Assembly: GCA_945862215.1 (NCBI GenBank)
Contig: CAMAXY010000002.1
Location: 62,001-126,000, forward strand
Origin: Singulisphaera sp. GP187
GTDB taxonomy: Bacteria; Planctomycetota; Phycisphaerae; Phycisphaerales; SM1A02
Direction: 5' to 3'
DNA length: 64,000 bases
Below are positions 57,151-64,000 of this stretch, piece by piece. How positions within the stretch are numbered: the first letter of the stretch is position 1; every line of letters begins with the position of its first letter. The notes under the pieces were generated by a model, which saw only the letters and a list, made by a program, of their open reading frames with translations, ran no database searches and had not been told where the DNA came from. A program made the translations under genes and the position numbers.

Positions 57151-59360
57151 GGTTTTTCTCGTGCGATTTGTGTGGTGATCGCCCCCATTGATGAACGCCT
57201 TGCGAGCCACGTTTCGCCCAACAACAACAAAAGAAGCGCGCTAAAAAACCACACCGCCAACGATGTTCCTTGAAACGCACGCGCGACTGGTGTGTCTTGT
57301 TTAAAGAGGTTGGCTTGGTCTGTTGTTTGTGTTGGGTTGCTTGGTGTTAAGGTGACGCCATTCACAAAATTTGTATCGCCAGAAATGATGTTCGAGTTCT
57401 TAAATTCACCCGTGATCTCTTCTGGAGATGTTGGTTGGGTTGATGCTGCGCTGGGATCAATGTTGGCAACAATCCAACCAATTGGCTTGTTTGATCCGTC
57501 AATCGCTGTGTAAACACCAGGAAGCGTGATGGGTTGTGAGAGTGTTCCGTTTGGATCAACAGAAATAACGCGCTGCTCATCAGCGATAATGCCTTCTCGA
57601 CCAAGAACAATTTTTAATCCAATCGCTCCAGGAATGGTGTTTGGTATGCGATCGCTCCCAACACTCATTTGCCTGCCTTGCTCAACTTGTGTGACAGATT
57701 GGCGTATCAATTCCTGAAACAAGGGGACCATGAGTGGTTTTGCGGGAAGATTGGTCCAACCAAGTTCTGGTGGCGCAACAAAAAACAAAACTGAACCACG
57801 GGATCCATCTGTTGTTCCCCGAATGAGAAATGGAGCGTTGTTTTCCATTTGAAAAATGGTTTCACCACGATTTATAGGAATAGAAACATTGAACCACTGG
57901 CTCACACTGACTGGTTGGATGAGTTCTTGTAATTCTGATGAGAGTTGTAAAAGAAGTTTGTGTGGAGTCTCGGATTGGCGGAGTGTGAGTGGTGGATCAC
58001 TTTGAATTGGCTCACGTGAAATACTCCAACCCAAATCGAACGCTCTTAAAAATATATCTTGCCACACTCCACTACTTGGTTGTGGTGGTGGAACAACAAC
58101 AACAATCAACCCGAGTTTTACCGCTTGTAATAAAACAGCCCACCCTGCGGAATCGATTGCGTCTGGTCGTAGGACGATCGCAGCATCCAACCCGTGACAT
58201 CGTTGTGTGGTTATTGCTGTTGGCTCTATCAGTTCTGTTTCGATACCAGCATCGCTCGTTGGACGCAACGCTCGTTGAACCCAAGCGCCAACCGCGACAT
58301 CTGATCCGAGTGTTTCCTCACTTCCGTTGATTGGTGTGCGGTCAATAATCCCAACGGTAATTGTGTTTGTTGTGGCAATAATTGTGAATCGAGAATTATC
58401 TGCTGGTTGAGCGTCCTTTTGAATAATTTCTGCGCGAACAGCAACTTCGGTTCTTCGATCAGCTTGAATTATTTTGGTTCCATCCAAGACCGCTTCTACT
58501 TGACCTTCTTTCCAATCGTAAGAGAGAGAGAGAAGGCTGTTGTCATCTGAAATAACTGAGATTTGTGACTGGGTGGCACTCAGACGTCCACCTTCACGGC
58601 GAAGTTTGATTCGAAGTGGGGCTCCATTCTTGGGTGAGAGTGGACCTTTGGCTTGTGACTCAAACGAAAGTATTTGTATGTTGTTCACCTCGGTTTGGCT
58701 TGGGGGTGTCAAAAGAATTTTTTGTTGCTTTCGTGTGCTGATATTATTTTTTAGATTTTGAGCGATACTCCCACGCCTAAATTCGCTTACGACGCCTAGG
58801 GAACGTGTTGCATCGCTCGTAATCTCGATTGTGCCAGCAATATCCGATGGCGTATCAGAAACTTGAGTTGCAACAAGTGTTGACCTTGCTGCTGCAATAT
58901 CCGTGGTTGGTGGCCAAACGAGCTGTCGGGCTCCAGCCGCCAAAAGAAGGCCAACCCTATCCCCTGGTTGTAATTCATCAATCGCCGCAATCGCGTTTGC
59001 TCGCGATATTAAAAACGATTCCTTTCCTTCGCAAACTGTCTGTTGAGAGATCCCATCATCAATAATTAACACCAGTTCGCGAGAAGCATTTAGGGTAAAT
59101 AGATCCTTCTTGTTGTCATTCTGAAGGAGTGGTCCAGCAATTGCTATCCCAGCCAATACAACAACAAGGCAACGCAAAACCAGGAGGGTAAGTTTCTCTA
59201 AACGTCTTCGTCGTGTTGTTTGCCGAATTGCTTGCAACAACAAATCCATTGCTGCCCATTCGATTGGTTTTTTTCTTCTCCGAAAGAAAAAATGCATTGC
59301 AATTGGAATGATTGTTGCGAGTAAGCCGGCGATTGCGATGATTGGTGTTGCGAAAATCAT
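57147..59360 (-). CDS. BatA-like protein with aerotolerance-regulator N-terminus
   Basis: It encodes 737 aa. The start is a double-helix membrane module (FATPIIAIAGLLATIIPIAMHFFFRRRKKPIEWAAMDLLLQAIRQTT), the BatA/aerotolerance-regulator N-terminal signature. A second helix around LTLLVLRCLVVVLAGIAIAGPLL follows. ELVLIIDDGISQQT is a degenerate VWA-like strand. A second extracytoplasmic domain (VVVPPPQPSSG; GSVLFFVAPPELGWTNLPAKPL) and a C-terminal helix (SLAVWFFSALLLLLLGETWLARR) complete it. In Bacteroides, Bat proteins form an envelope complex with MoxR. Both ends are ATGA overlaps with neighbours. Confidence 0.85.
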   Translation of the reverse strand: MIFATPIIAIAGLLATIIPIAMHFFFRRRKKPIEWAAMDLLLQAIRQTTRRRRLEKLTLLVLRCLVVVLAGIAIAGPLLQNDNKKDLFTLNASRELVLIIDDGISQQTVCEGKESFLISRANAIAAIDELQPGDRVGLLLAAGARQLVWPPTTDIAAARSTLVATQVSDTPSDIAGTIEITSDATRSLGVVSEFRRGSIAQNLKNNISTRKQQKILLTPPSQTEVNNIQILSFESQAKGPLSPKNGAPLRIKLRREGGRLSATQSQISVISDDNSLLSLSYDWKEGQVEAVLDGTKIIQADRRTEVAVRAEIIQKDAQPADNSRFTIIATTNTITVGIIDRTPINGSEETLGSDVAVGAWVQRALRPTSDAGIETELIEPTAITTQRCHGLDAAIVLRPDAIDSAGWAVLLQAVKLGLIVVVVPPPQPSSGVWQDIFLRAFDLGWSISREPIQSDPPLTLRQSETPHKLLLQLSSELQELIQPVSVSQWFNVSIPINRGETIFQMENNAPFLIRGTTDGSRGSVLFFVAPPELGWTNLPAKPLMVPLFQELIRQSVTQVEQGRQMSVGSDRIPNTIPGAIGLKIVLGREGIIADEQRVISVDPNGTLSQPITLPGVYTAIDGSNKPIGWIVANIDPSAASTQPTSPEEITGEFKNSNIISGDTNFVNGVTLTPSNPTQTTDQANLFKQDTPVARAFQGTSLAVWFFSALLLLLLGETWLARRSSMGAITTQIAREKP

Positions 59361-60337
59361 CTGGATGATCTTCTCCGTGCGAATGTTTGGCGTTTCGCAA
59401 GAAGGGCTGAAAGAATTGGACCAACAGATTCGTGGGTGTTAAACACAGCGCAGTCAAATCCAAAACTTCGGCTCATTTTGTCGAGTTCAAGAAGGTGTTT
59501 TTGAAGTGCGTCGAGATATGCGGCACGCACTGCACGAGAGTCAACTTCTAGGGTTGGTTCCCCTTCAAGTCCCAAGAATGGTGCGTCAACATCGAGGTCA
59601 AATTTTAATTCTGAGTTATCGAGCGTGGCAAAAAGGATGACGTCGTTTCCTCGGTGACGTAATCGAGCAAGGGCGGCGCGAATTTGGTCAAGTGGTGCAA
59701 GAAAGTCTGAAATAATTACAAAGAGTGTGTGTCCTTGATTTTGATTTATCGCTTGCTCAGAAACTTTGGACCAATTCGCCTTTGTTGCAACAGGTTCGGC
59801 GGCGAGACATCGAACGACGGCTCGCCAGTGATCTGATGTGCTTGAACGTCGTACGCCTCCACGAATTCCATCTGAAAAAATTCCAAGGCTTACTCGGTCG
59901 CGTTGGCTTAAGGAGAGAAAAGAAATTGCTGCTGCGACCGCGGTTGCGTGGTCGTATTTCGTCCAGCGATTACTGCCGAGTTGGGCTTTCGTTCCGCCCC
60001 AACCAGACTTTGCATCGAGTGTTCCAAATTTCATTGAGGCAGAGCCGTCAACAAGAATAGTGACGTTCAGATTTGTCTCTTGTTGATATTGCTTGATATA
60101 CAGTTTGTCGTTTCGCGCAAAAACTTTCCAATCCAAATGGCGAACACTGTCACCTGTTGTGTATTGGCGATGCGAAGCAAACTCGACAGCTGCACCCTGT
60201 CTGGGAGAAACATGAAGACCGTTCATCGCCCCCTCAGCAACCATTTTCGCTCGAAGCTCGAAGGATGCGAGCTGTGAGAGTGTTTCTGGGGCGAGATATT
60301 GCTCTGCCCGCAAGGGAGTCGTTGGTCCCTCTGTCAT
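59357..60337 (-). CDS. DUF58-domain protein
   Basis: It encodes 326 aa. EFASHRQYTTGDSVRHLDWKVFARNDKLYIKQYQQETNLNV is the DUF58 signature (family ExRxYxxGDxxRxIDWxxxAR). VTILVDGSASMKFG is a VWA MIDAS-type loop, and TLFVIISDFLAPLDQIRAAL is the later VWA strand. DUF58 proteins are constant partners of MoxR ATPases and von Willebrand-type membrane proteins. It is probably cytoplasmic, with no membrane helix visible. It is 3 bp after the moxR stop and overlaps the BatA-like gene by ATGA. Confidence 0.9.
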   Translation of the reverse strand: MTEGPTTPLRAEQYLAPETLSQLASFELRAKMVAEGAMNGLHVSPRQGAAVEFASHRQYTTGDSVRHLDWKVFARNDKLYIKQYQQETNLNVTILVDGSASMKFGTLDAKSGWGGTKAQLGSNRWTKYDHATAVAAAISFLSLSQRDRVSLGIFSDGIRGGVRRSSTSDHWRAVVRCLAAEPVATKANWSKVSEQAINQNQGHTLFVIISDFLAPLDQIRAALARLRHRGNDVILFATLDNSELKFDLDVDAPFLGLEGEPTLEVDSRAVRAAYLDALQKHLLELDKMSRSFGFDCAVFNTHESVGPILSALLAKRQTFARRRSSR

Positions 60338-60340
60338 GTT

Positions 60341-61366
60341 TTATGCCGCGCTATCGATTGGGGTGTTTTTGATGAGATCACCAACAAGTCGATCGGTGTC
60401 GATTCCATCTGCCTGAGCATTAAAATTCAACATAATTCGATGCCGCATAACCGGTAAAACAACAGCGTGAAGGTGGTGTGGCATGACGTGGTGATCACCA
60501 GATATCAAAGCCTTTGCCTTCGCTGCGAGAATTAAAAACTGACTTGCGCGTGGGCCAGCACCCCACGAAACATAATCACGGATGAACTTTGGTGATCTTT
60601 CATCAAGGCGAGTTGATCGCACAAGACGCAATGCGTATTGAACAACATGATCTGCAACAGGAATGTCTCGCACAAGTTGCTGAATACGCAAACATTCTGG
60701 GGCGCCAATAACGGGGGTTGGTTCTGATTGTAAGCCACTTGTTGTTCTTTTCACGATTTCAAGTTCTTGGTTTTCTGTTGGATATCCAATGCGAACAAGA
60801 AACATAAATCGGTCGAGTTGTGCTTCGGGAAGTGGATACGTGCCCTCTTGTTCAATTGGATTTTGTGTTGCCAACACGAAAAACGGTTTGGGAAGTGCGT
60901 GCGTATATCCACCAACCGTTACCTGACCTTCTTGCATTGCTTCTAGAAGTGCGGCCTGTGTTTTAGGTGGCGTTCTATTGATTTCATCTGCAAGAATGAC
61001 ATTTGCAAAGACTGGGCCTTTCACAAAGTGCAGATTTCGCATCCCGGTTTGTTTGTCTTCTTGAATCACCTCGCTGCCAGTTACGTCGCTCGGCATCAGG
61101 TCGGGTGTAAATTGAATTCGAGAAAATCCAAGAGAAAGTGTTTTTGCAACGGTAGAAATTATGAGGGTTTTTGCTAATCCTGGAACACCTTCAACAAGCG
61201 TGTGGCCTCCACAAAACATCGAAAGTAAAATTTGGTCAAGAATTGCGTCTTGTCCAACAATAACTTTGCTGATTTGTTGACGAATAGCGTTGGCGGTTTC
61301 ATGAACCGCCGCTGCTGCTTTGATTGAGTCGGTGCAATGAAGGTCAGTAAGAAATTCAGAAGACAT
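60341..61366 (-). CDS. MoxR-family AAA+ ATPase
   Basis: It encodes 341 aa, the first gene of the operon. GGHTLVEGVPGLAKTLIIS is Walker A (GxxGLAKT). VILADEINRTPPKTQAALLEAMQE is Walker B plus sensor helix, and VLATQNPIEQEGTYPLPEAQLDRF is sensor 1 with the arginine finger region. YVSWGAGPRASQFLILAAKAKALI is the C-terminal lid. MoxR ATPases act as chaperones that insert metal cofactors into, or assemble, partner VWA proteins. GAGGT lies 9 nt before the ATG, and TATACT (61386-61391) is a clear -10 on this strand. Confidence 0.93.
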   Translation of the reverse strand: MSSEFLTDLHCTDSIKAAAAVHETANAIRQQISKVIVGQDAILDQILLSMFCGGHTLVEGVPGLAKTLIISTVAKTLSLGFSRIQFTPDLMPSDVTGSEVIQEDKQTGMRNLHFVKGPVFANVILADEINRTPPKTQAALLEAMQEGQVTVGGYTHALPKPFFVLATQNPIEQEGTYPLPEAQLDRFMFLVRIGYPTENQELEIVKRTTSGLQSEPTPVIGAPECLRIQQLVRDIPVADHVVQYALRLVRSTRLDERSPKFIRDYVSWGAGPRASQFLILAAKAKALISGDHHVMPHHLHAVVLPVMRHRIMLNFNAQADGIDTDRLVGDLIKNTPIDSAA

Positions 61367-61385
61367 ATGAAATTACCTCGTACGG

Positions 61386-61393
61386 AGTATAGG
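61386..61393. promoter_or_regulatory. Shared divergent -10 boxes of moxR and mutM
   Basis: On the minus strand TATACT (61391-61386) serves the MoxR operon. On the plus strand TATAGG (61388-61393) ends 8 nt before the mutM ATG. The two genes therefore compete for one 35-bp intergenic region. Confidence 0.45.
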
Positions 61394-61401
61394 GTTGACG
61401 T

Positions 61402-62262
61402 ATGCCAGAACTGCCAGAAGTCGAGTGTATTCGTTTGTGTTTACAAAGAGAGTGTGTTGGTTCAACCGCAACCCTTCACAAATTGGCCCGTGACGATATT
61501 GTGGGATCAATTCAATCACCACGCGGTAACCGTGTGGGAGTTGGACCCAAGACACCAAAGATTTCTTTGCTGGATGGGGCGACATTGGTGGAATTCGAGC
61601 GAAAAGGAAAGCAACTTGCATTCAAAGCTGCTTGCGGGCGATCATTAATTGTCCGGCTCGGAATGTCTGGACAGGTTTTGCTTGTGGATGAGATTGATTT
61701 AGAAATGAAACACGTTCACGCTGTTTGGTTACTGAAATCAGCCAAGAAATCTCAATTCTTGCTCTTTCGCGACCCGCGACGGTTTGGATCAATTTTGCCG
61801 TGTGAAAACACCGAAGAGTTAAATAATCATTGGTATCGCTTAGGTCCGGATGCGCTCACGCTTTCGCCTCTTGATTTGTCGCATATTGCAAAAAACAGAT
61901 CCGTTGCTATTAAGGCCCTTTTGCTGAATCAAGCAAAAGTTTGAGGACTTGGAAATATTTATGTTGATGAATCGCTTTTTATGGCTAAAATTCATCCTAA
62001 AAAAACATCTGCAAATTTAAACAAAAAACAAATTCAAACACTCGCGCTTTGCATTCGCAAAATATTGTCGCGCTCAATCAAAGCTGGTGGCACAACATTG
62101 CGCGATTATTGCGTGCCCGATGGGTCGTTTGGTTCTTTCCAAAAAAACCACTTGGTGTATCGGCGTCAGGGACTCTTATGCACATTGTGCCAATCGGTGA
62201 TATTGGGTGATGTCATAGCTGGTCGTACAACAGCCTTTTGTCCATCCTGTCAGATTTTGTGA
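61402..62262 (+). pseudogene. mutM: Formamidopyrimidine-DNA glycosylase interrupted by one in-frame TGA
   Basis: Reading one frame through gives 286 codons with a single TGA at 61942-61944. Before it: the catalytic MPELPEVE N-terminus (Pro at position 2), VEFERKGKQL with the conserved Lys, LIVRLGMSGQVL, LFRDPRRFGSI, and AIKALLLNQAKV. After it: GLGNIYVDESLF, the H2TH region SRSIKAGGTTLRDY, and the intact zinc finger CTLC...CPSC. The stop sits exactly where most homologues have Ala, Val or Ser, immediately before GLGNIY. There is no other frameshift or stop and no sign of erosion in the 106 codons downstream. The options are a recent nonsense mutation, a sequencing error, or readthrough. The encoded enzyme would excise 8-oxoguanine. 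Confidence 0.9.
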
Positions 62263-62557
62263 CAATCCCAAGTTTGACTTTTGTTGGATAATGTCTTGCT
62301 TCTTTATAAGTAAATCTATTCCTCCTCCTAGTAAGGGTGTTTGTCGATTGTGGACAAACCCACCAGAAAATACATAAACACATGTGGGACATGCTTTTAT
62401 AAACCAAAAAAGCCCACGAGAAACTGTCAACAAAGAGAATACCCCTGTTTGTGTTGTTTTTCAATTTGAATACTCGGGCCCGTTCACACAAACACAACCA
62501 CCAAACCAAAATCAAACCAAGAGAGAAAAGAAAGGTTGTCCACAATAAACCAACCAC
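62263..62557. other. oriC: Candidate replication-origin region beside dnaA
   Basis: This 295-bp gene-free stretch lies directly 3' of dnaA. It contains two DnaA-box-like nonamers one base from the consensus: TGTGGACAA (62349-62357, reverse) and TTGTCCACA (62536-62544, forward), facing each other. The left one sits in the inverted repeat GTTTGTC-gattgtg-GACAAAC (62342-62362). The right part of the + strand is extremely C/A-rich. No clear AT-rich unwinding block was seen and only two boxes are convincing, so the call is tentative. Confidence 0.45.
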
Positions 62558-63919
62558 TCAACCGACAGGCGTTTGTCGCACAAACGCGCTCTCAATTCTG
62601 TCAACCGCCTTAGAAATATCAGGATCTTCATCACGCCGCGTCCCAATTGTTCGCACTGCGTGCAGAACCGTGGTGTGATCTCTGCCCCCAAAGTATCCAC
62701 CTATCTCTTCCAGGCTGTACCGCGTGTGCTTGCGAGCAAGCCACATGCAAACTTGGCGCGGAAGAGCCACAGATTTGTGCCTGCGTTTGGACATGAGATC
62801 AGAAAGTTTAATGTCGTAATACACAGTGACCGCATCAATAATCATTTGTATAGATGGTTGGTTTGATCGACTGGTTGAAACCCGATCATCAGCAAGCGCT
62901 GTTTTTGCGACATCTAAAGTGATGGCAACCTTGTTCGCCATCGCATATCCACGAACCTTGGTGAGTGCACCTTCGAGCTCTCGAATATTCGAATCGATTC
63001 GTGCTGCAACATAAGCACAAACATCTTCCGGTACATCAAGGTTAATGAGTGCAGCTTTTGATTTCAATATCGCAACGCGAGTTTCATAACAAGGTCGATC
63101 CACTCTTGCGACAAGCCCACAATTGAATCGACTTACCAAACGTTCTTCCAAATCAGGAATATCGTTTGGAGAAGCATCAGAAGAAAGAATGATTTGTTTT
63201 CCAGATTGATAGAGCGTGTTGAACGTGTGAAAAAACTCTTCTTGACTCTGTTCGCGCTTCGAGAGGAAGTGAATGTCATCAATAACCAACACATCTAAAT
63301 TTCGAAATCGATGTCGGAAATCTTGCATGCGGCCAGACTTGACGCAAGCCATAAACATTTCAGCGAAGCTTTGGCAGGAGAGGTACCCAATTCTGGTTGT
63401 CGGTTTTTGTTTCAAAACCAGTTGGCAGACCGCTTGGAGAACGTGAGTTTTTCCTAGTCCAACCCCACCATGCACGAAGAGTGGGTTGTACGCACCACCA
63501 AGGTTGGCACCAACAGCAACCGCCGCAGCGTGTGCAAGCCTGTTTCCGGGCCCAACAACAAATGTTTCAAATGTGTAATCCGGGGAGAGAATCAGTTGTT
63601 CTTCCAATTCTATGGTTGCAGAATCAGACCCCAAATCCCCCGATGGTTTTACTCTATCTATATTTTCATCCCCAACAAACCGAACCGCCAAAAGGCGCCC
63701 CGTGATTGCTTGTGCGGCTTCGGTGAATTGAACCAGACAAGTCCGCTGTAGGTATTGTCGCCGAACAGGTTCTCGAACCAACAAACTTAAAGTTCCAGCA
63801 TCAATACCAACAGGTTCAATCTCATCAAACCAATGGCGACAAATCTCTGGATGGTTTTTTCGCAGGTACGCGTCCAGCTGCACCTTTGTTTCGTTGGATG
63901 TTTGTGTTGTCTTTTTCAT
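62558..63919 (-). CDS. dnaA: Chromosomal replication initiator DnaA
   Basis: It encodes 453 aa from the ATG at 63919; the longer ORF begins with TTG at 63979. Domain I is KVQLDAYLRKNHPEICRHWFDEIEPVGIDAGTLSLLV. AAA+ motifs: NPLFVHGGVGLGKTHVLQAV (Walker A), LDVLVIDDIHFLSKREQSQEEFF (Walker B), and RLVSRFNCGLVARV (box VII/sensor). Domain IV has KSVALPRQVCMWLARKHTRYSLEEIGGYFGGRDHTTVLHAV, the DnaA-box-binding signature. It binds the origin and starts replication. It lies near parB/parS and comEC, consistent with an origin-proximal window. A GC-rich hairpin lies 8 nt before the chosen start. Confidence 0.95.
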   Translation of the reverse strand: MKKTTQTSNETKVQLDAYLRKNHPEICRHWFDEIEPVGIDAGTLSLLVREPVRRQYLQRTCLVQFTEAAQAITGRLLAVRFVGDENIDRVKPSGDLGSDSATIELEEQLILSPDYTFETFVVGPGNRLAHAAAVAVGANLGGAYNPLFVHGGVGLGKTHVLQAVCQLVLKQKPTTRIGYLSCQSFAEMFMACVKSGRMQDFRHRFRNLDVLVIDDIHFLSKREQSQEEFFHTFNTLYQSGKQIILSSDASPNDIPDLEERLVSRFNCGLVARVDRPCYETRVAILKSKAALINLDVPEDVCAYVAARIDSNIRELEGALTKVRGYAMANKVAITLDVAKTALADDRVSTSRSNQPSIQMIIDAVTVYYDIKLSDLMSKRRHKSVALPRQVCMWLARKHTRYSLEEIGGYFGGRDHTTVLHAVRTIGTRRDEDPDISKAVDRIESAFVRQTPVG

Positions 63920-63926
63920 GAAGCAA

Positions 63927-63944
63927 CTCACCCGAACGGGCGAG
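63927..63944 (-). promoter_or_regulatory. Hairpin overlapping the dnaA ribosome-binding site
   Basis: On the minus strand CTCGCCC-GTTC-GGGTGAG forms a 7-bp stem (one G-T pair). Its 3' arm GGGTGAG is also the only Shine-Dalgarno-like sequence before the dnaA ATG. It could lower dnaA translation. If the true start is 63964 or 63979, this would instead be coding. Confidence 0.35.
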
Positions 63945-64000
63945 CACCCCAAGTTAGAAGACATAGATTGATCAGTCAACCAATTTCTGTGTTTTCCGCC

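Noticed and set aside
61942-61944. Selenocysteine or global TGA recoding in mutM
   Set aside because: TGA is used as a normal stop throughout the window, homologues do not have Cys or Sec as the rule at this place, and no convincing hairpin of bacterial SECIS type was seen just downstream.

Overview
The window looks like an origin-proximal piece of a planctomycete chromosome, most probably of the class Phycisphaerae. The evidence is: secreted proteins tagged with doubled dockerin-like DGxDLAxLLAxWG calcium-loop motifs (metalloprotease at 23.3-25.9 kb, ASST-like protein at 41.6-43.1 kb); the minus-strand cluster MoxR, DUF58, BatA-like, VWA, very large coiled-coil protein, cyclase-like and NPCBM-like protein (48.1-61.4 kb), a gene set characteristic of planctomycetes; and dnaA plus parB with a parS palindrome. 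No rRNA, tRNA, transposase gene or CRISPR array was found.

Layout. 0-11.6 kb: housekeeping genes, namely the end of a lipoamide dehydrogenase, an HTH/TPR regulator-like gene, gmk, tmk, yggS, gpmI, a CHAT-like unknown, der, ricT, a signal peptidase with a large insertion, and an EamA exporter. 11.6-22.4 kb: a membrane protein, xylA, a YceI protein, a small basic gene, parB with two parS-like palindromes, a STAS protein, a beta-CASP nuclease, a cupredoxin, a nucleotide-sugar dehydrogenase, three tiny membrane or secreted proteins, and deoC. 22.4-34.8 kb: an accessory-looking segment bounded on both sides by copies of an undescribed ~360-bp interspersed repeat. It holds the metalloprotease, a glycine-rich protein, a CDF metal exporter, two membrane proteins, a ThuA protein and a TolC/HlyD pair. 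34.8-45.5 kb: a split ALDH16-type aldehyde dehydrogenase pair, SOUL, a ROK-type sugar kinase, lgt, trpD, mscS, the ASST-like protein and two glycosyltransferases. 45.6-64 kb: comEC, the long MoxR-type operon, an interrupted mutM, a candidate oriC and dnaA.

How the genes work together. gmk and tmk make nucleotide precursors. deoC and the ALDH pair are the classical deoxyribose-catabolism set, now split by repeat-flanked DNA. lepB and lgt process exported proteins, of which the window encodes many. The 48-61 kb cluster is almost entirely translationally coupled through 4-bp ATGA overlaps, so its products probably form one envelope-associated chaperone-like complex. dnaA, parB and parS indicate closeness to the replication origin.

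Two genome-wide habits stand out. Many genes have a -10-like hexamer (TACACT, GATACT, TATAAT) 6-7 nt before the start codon and no Shine-Dalgarno, which implies leaderless mRNAs. Others have clear SD sequences, so both modes coexist. The strongest anomalies are the repeat family, the single in-frame TGA in an otherwise intact mutM, the split ALDH16, and the signal peptidase with a ~260-residue insertion.
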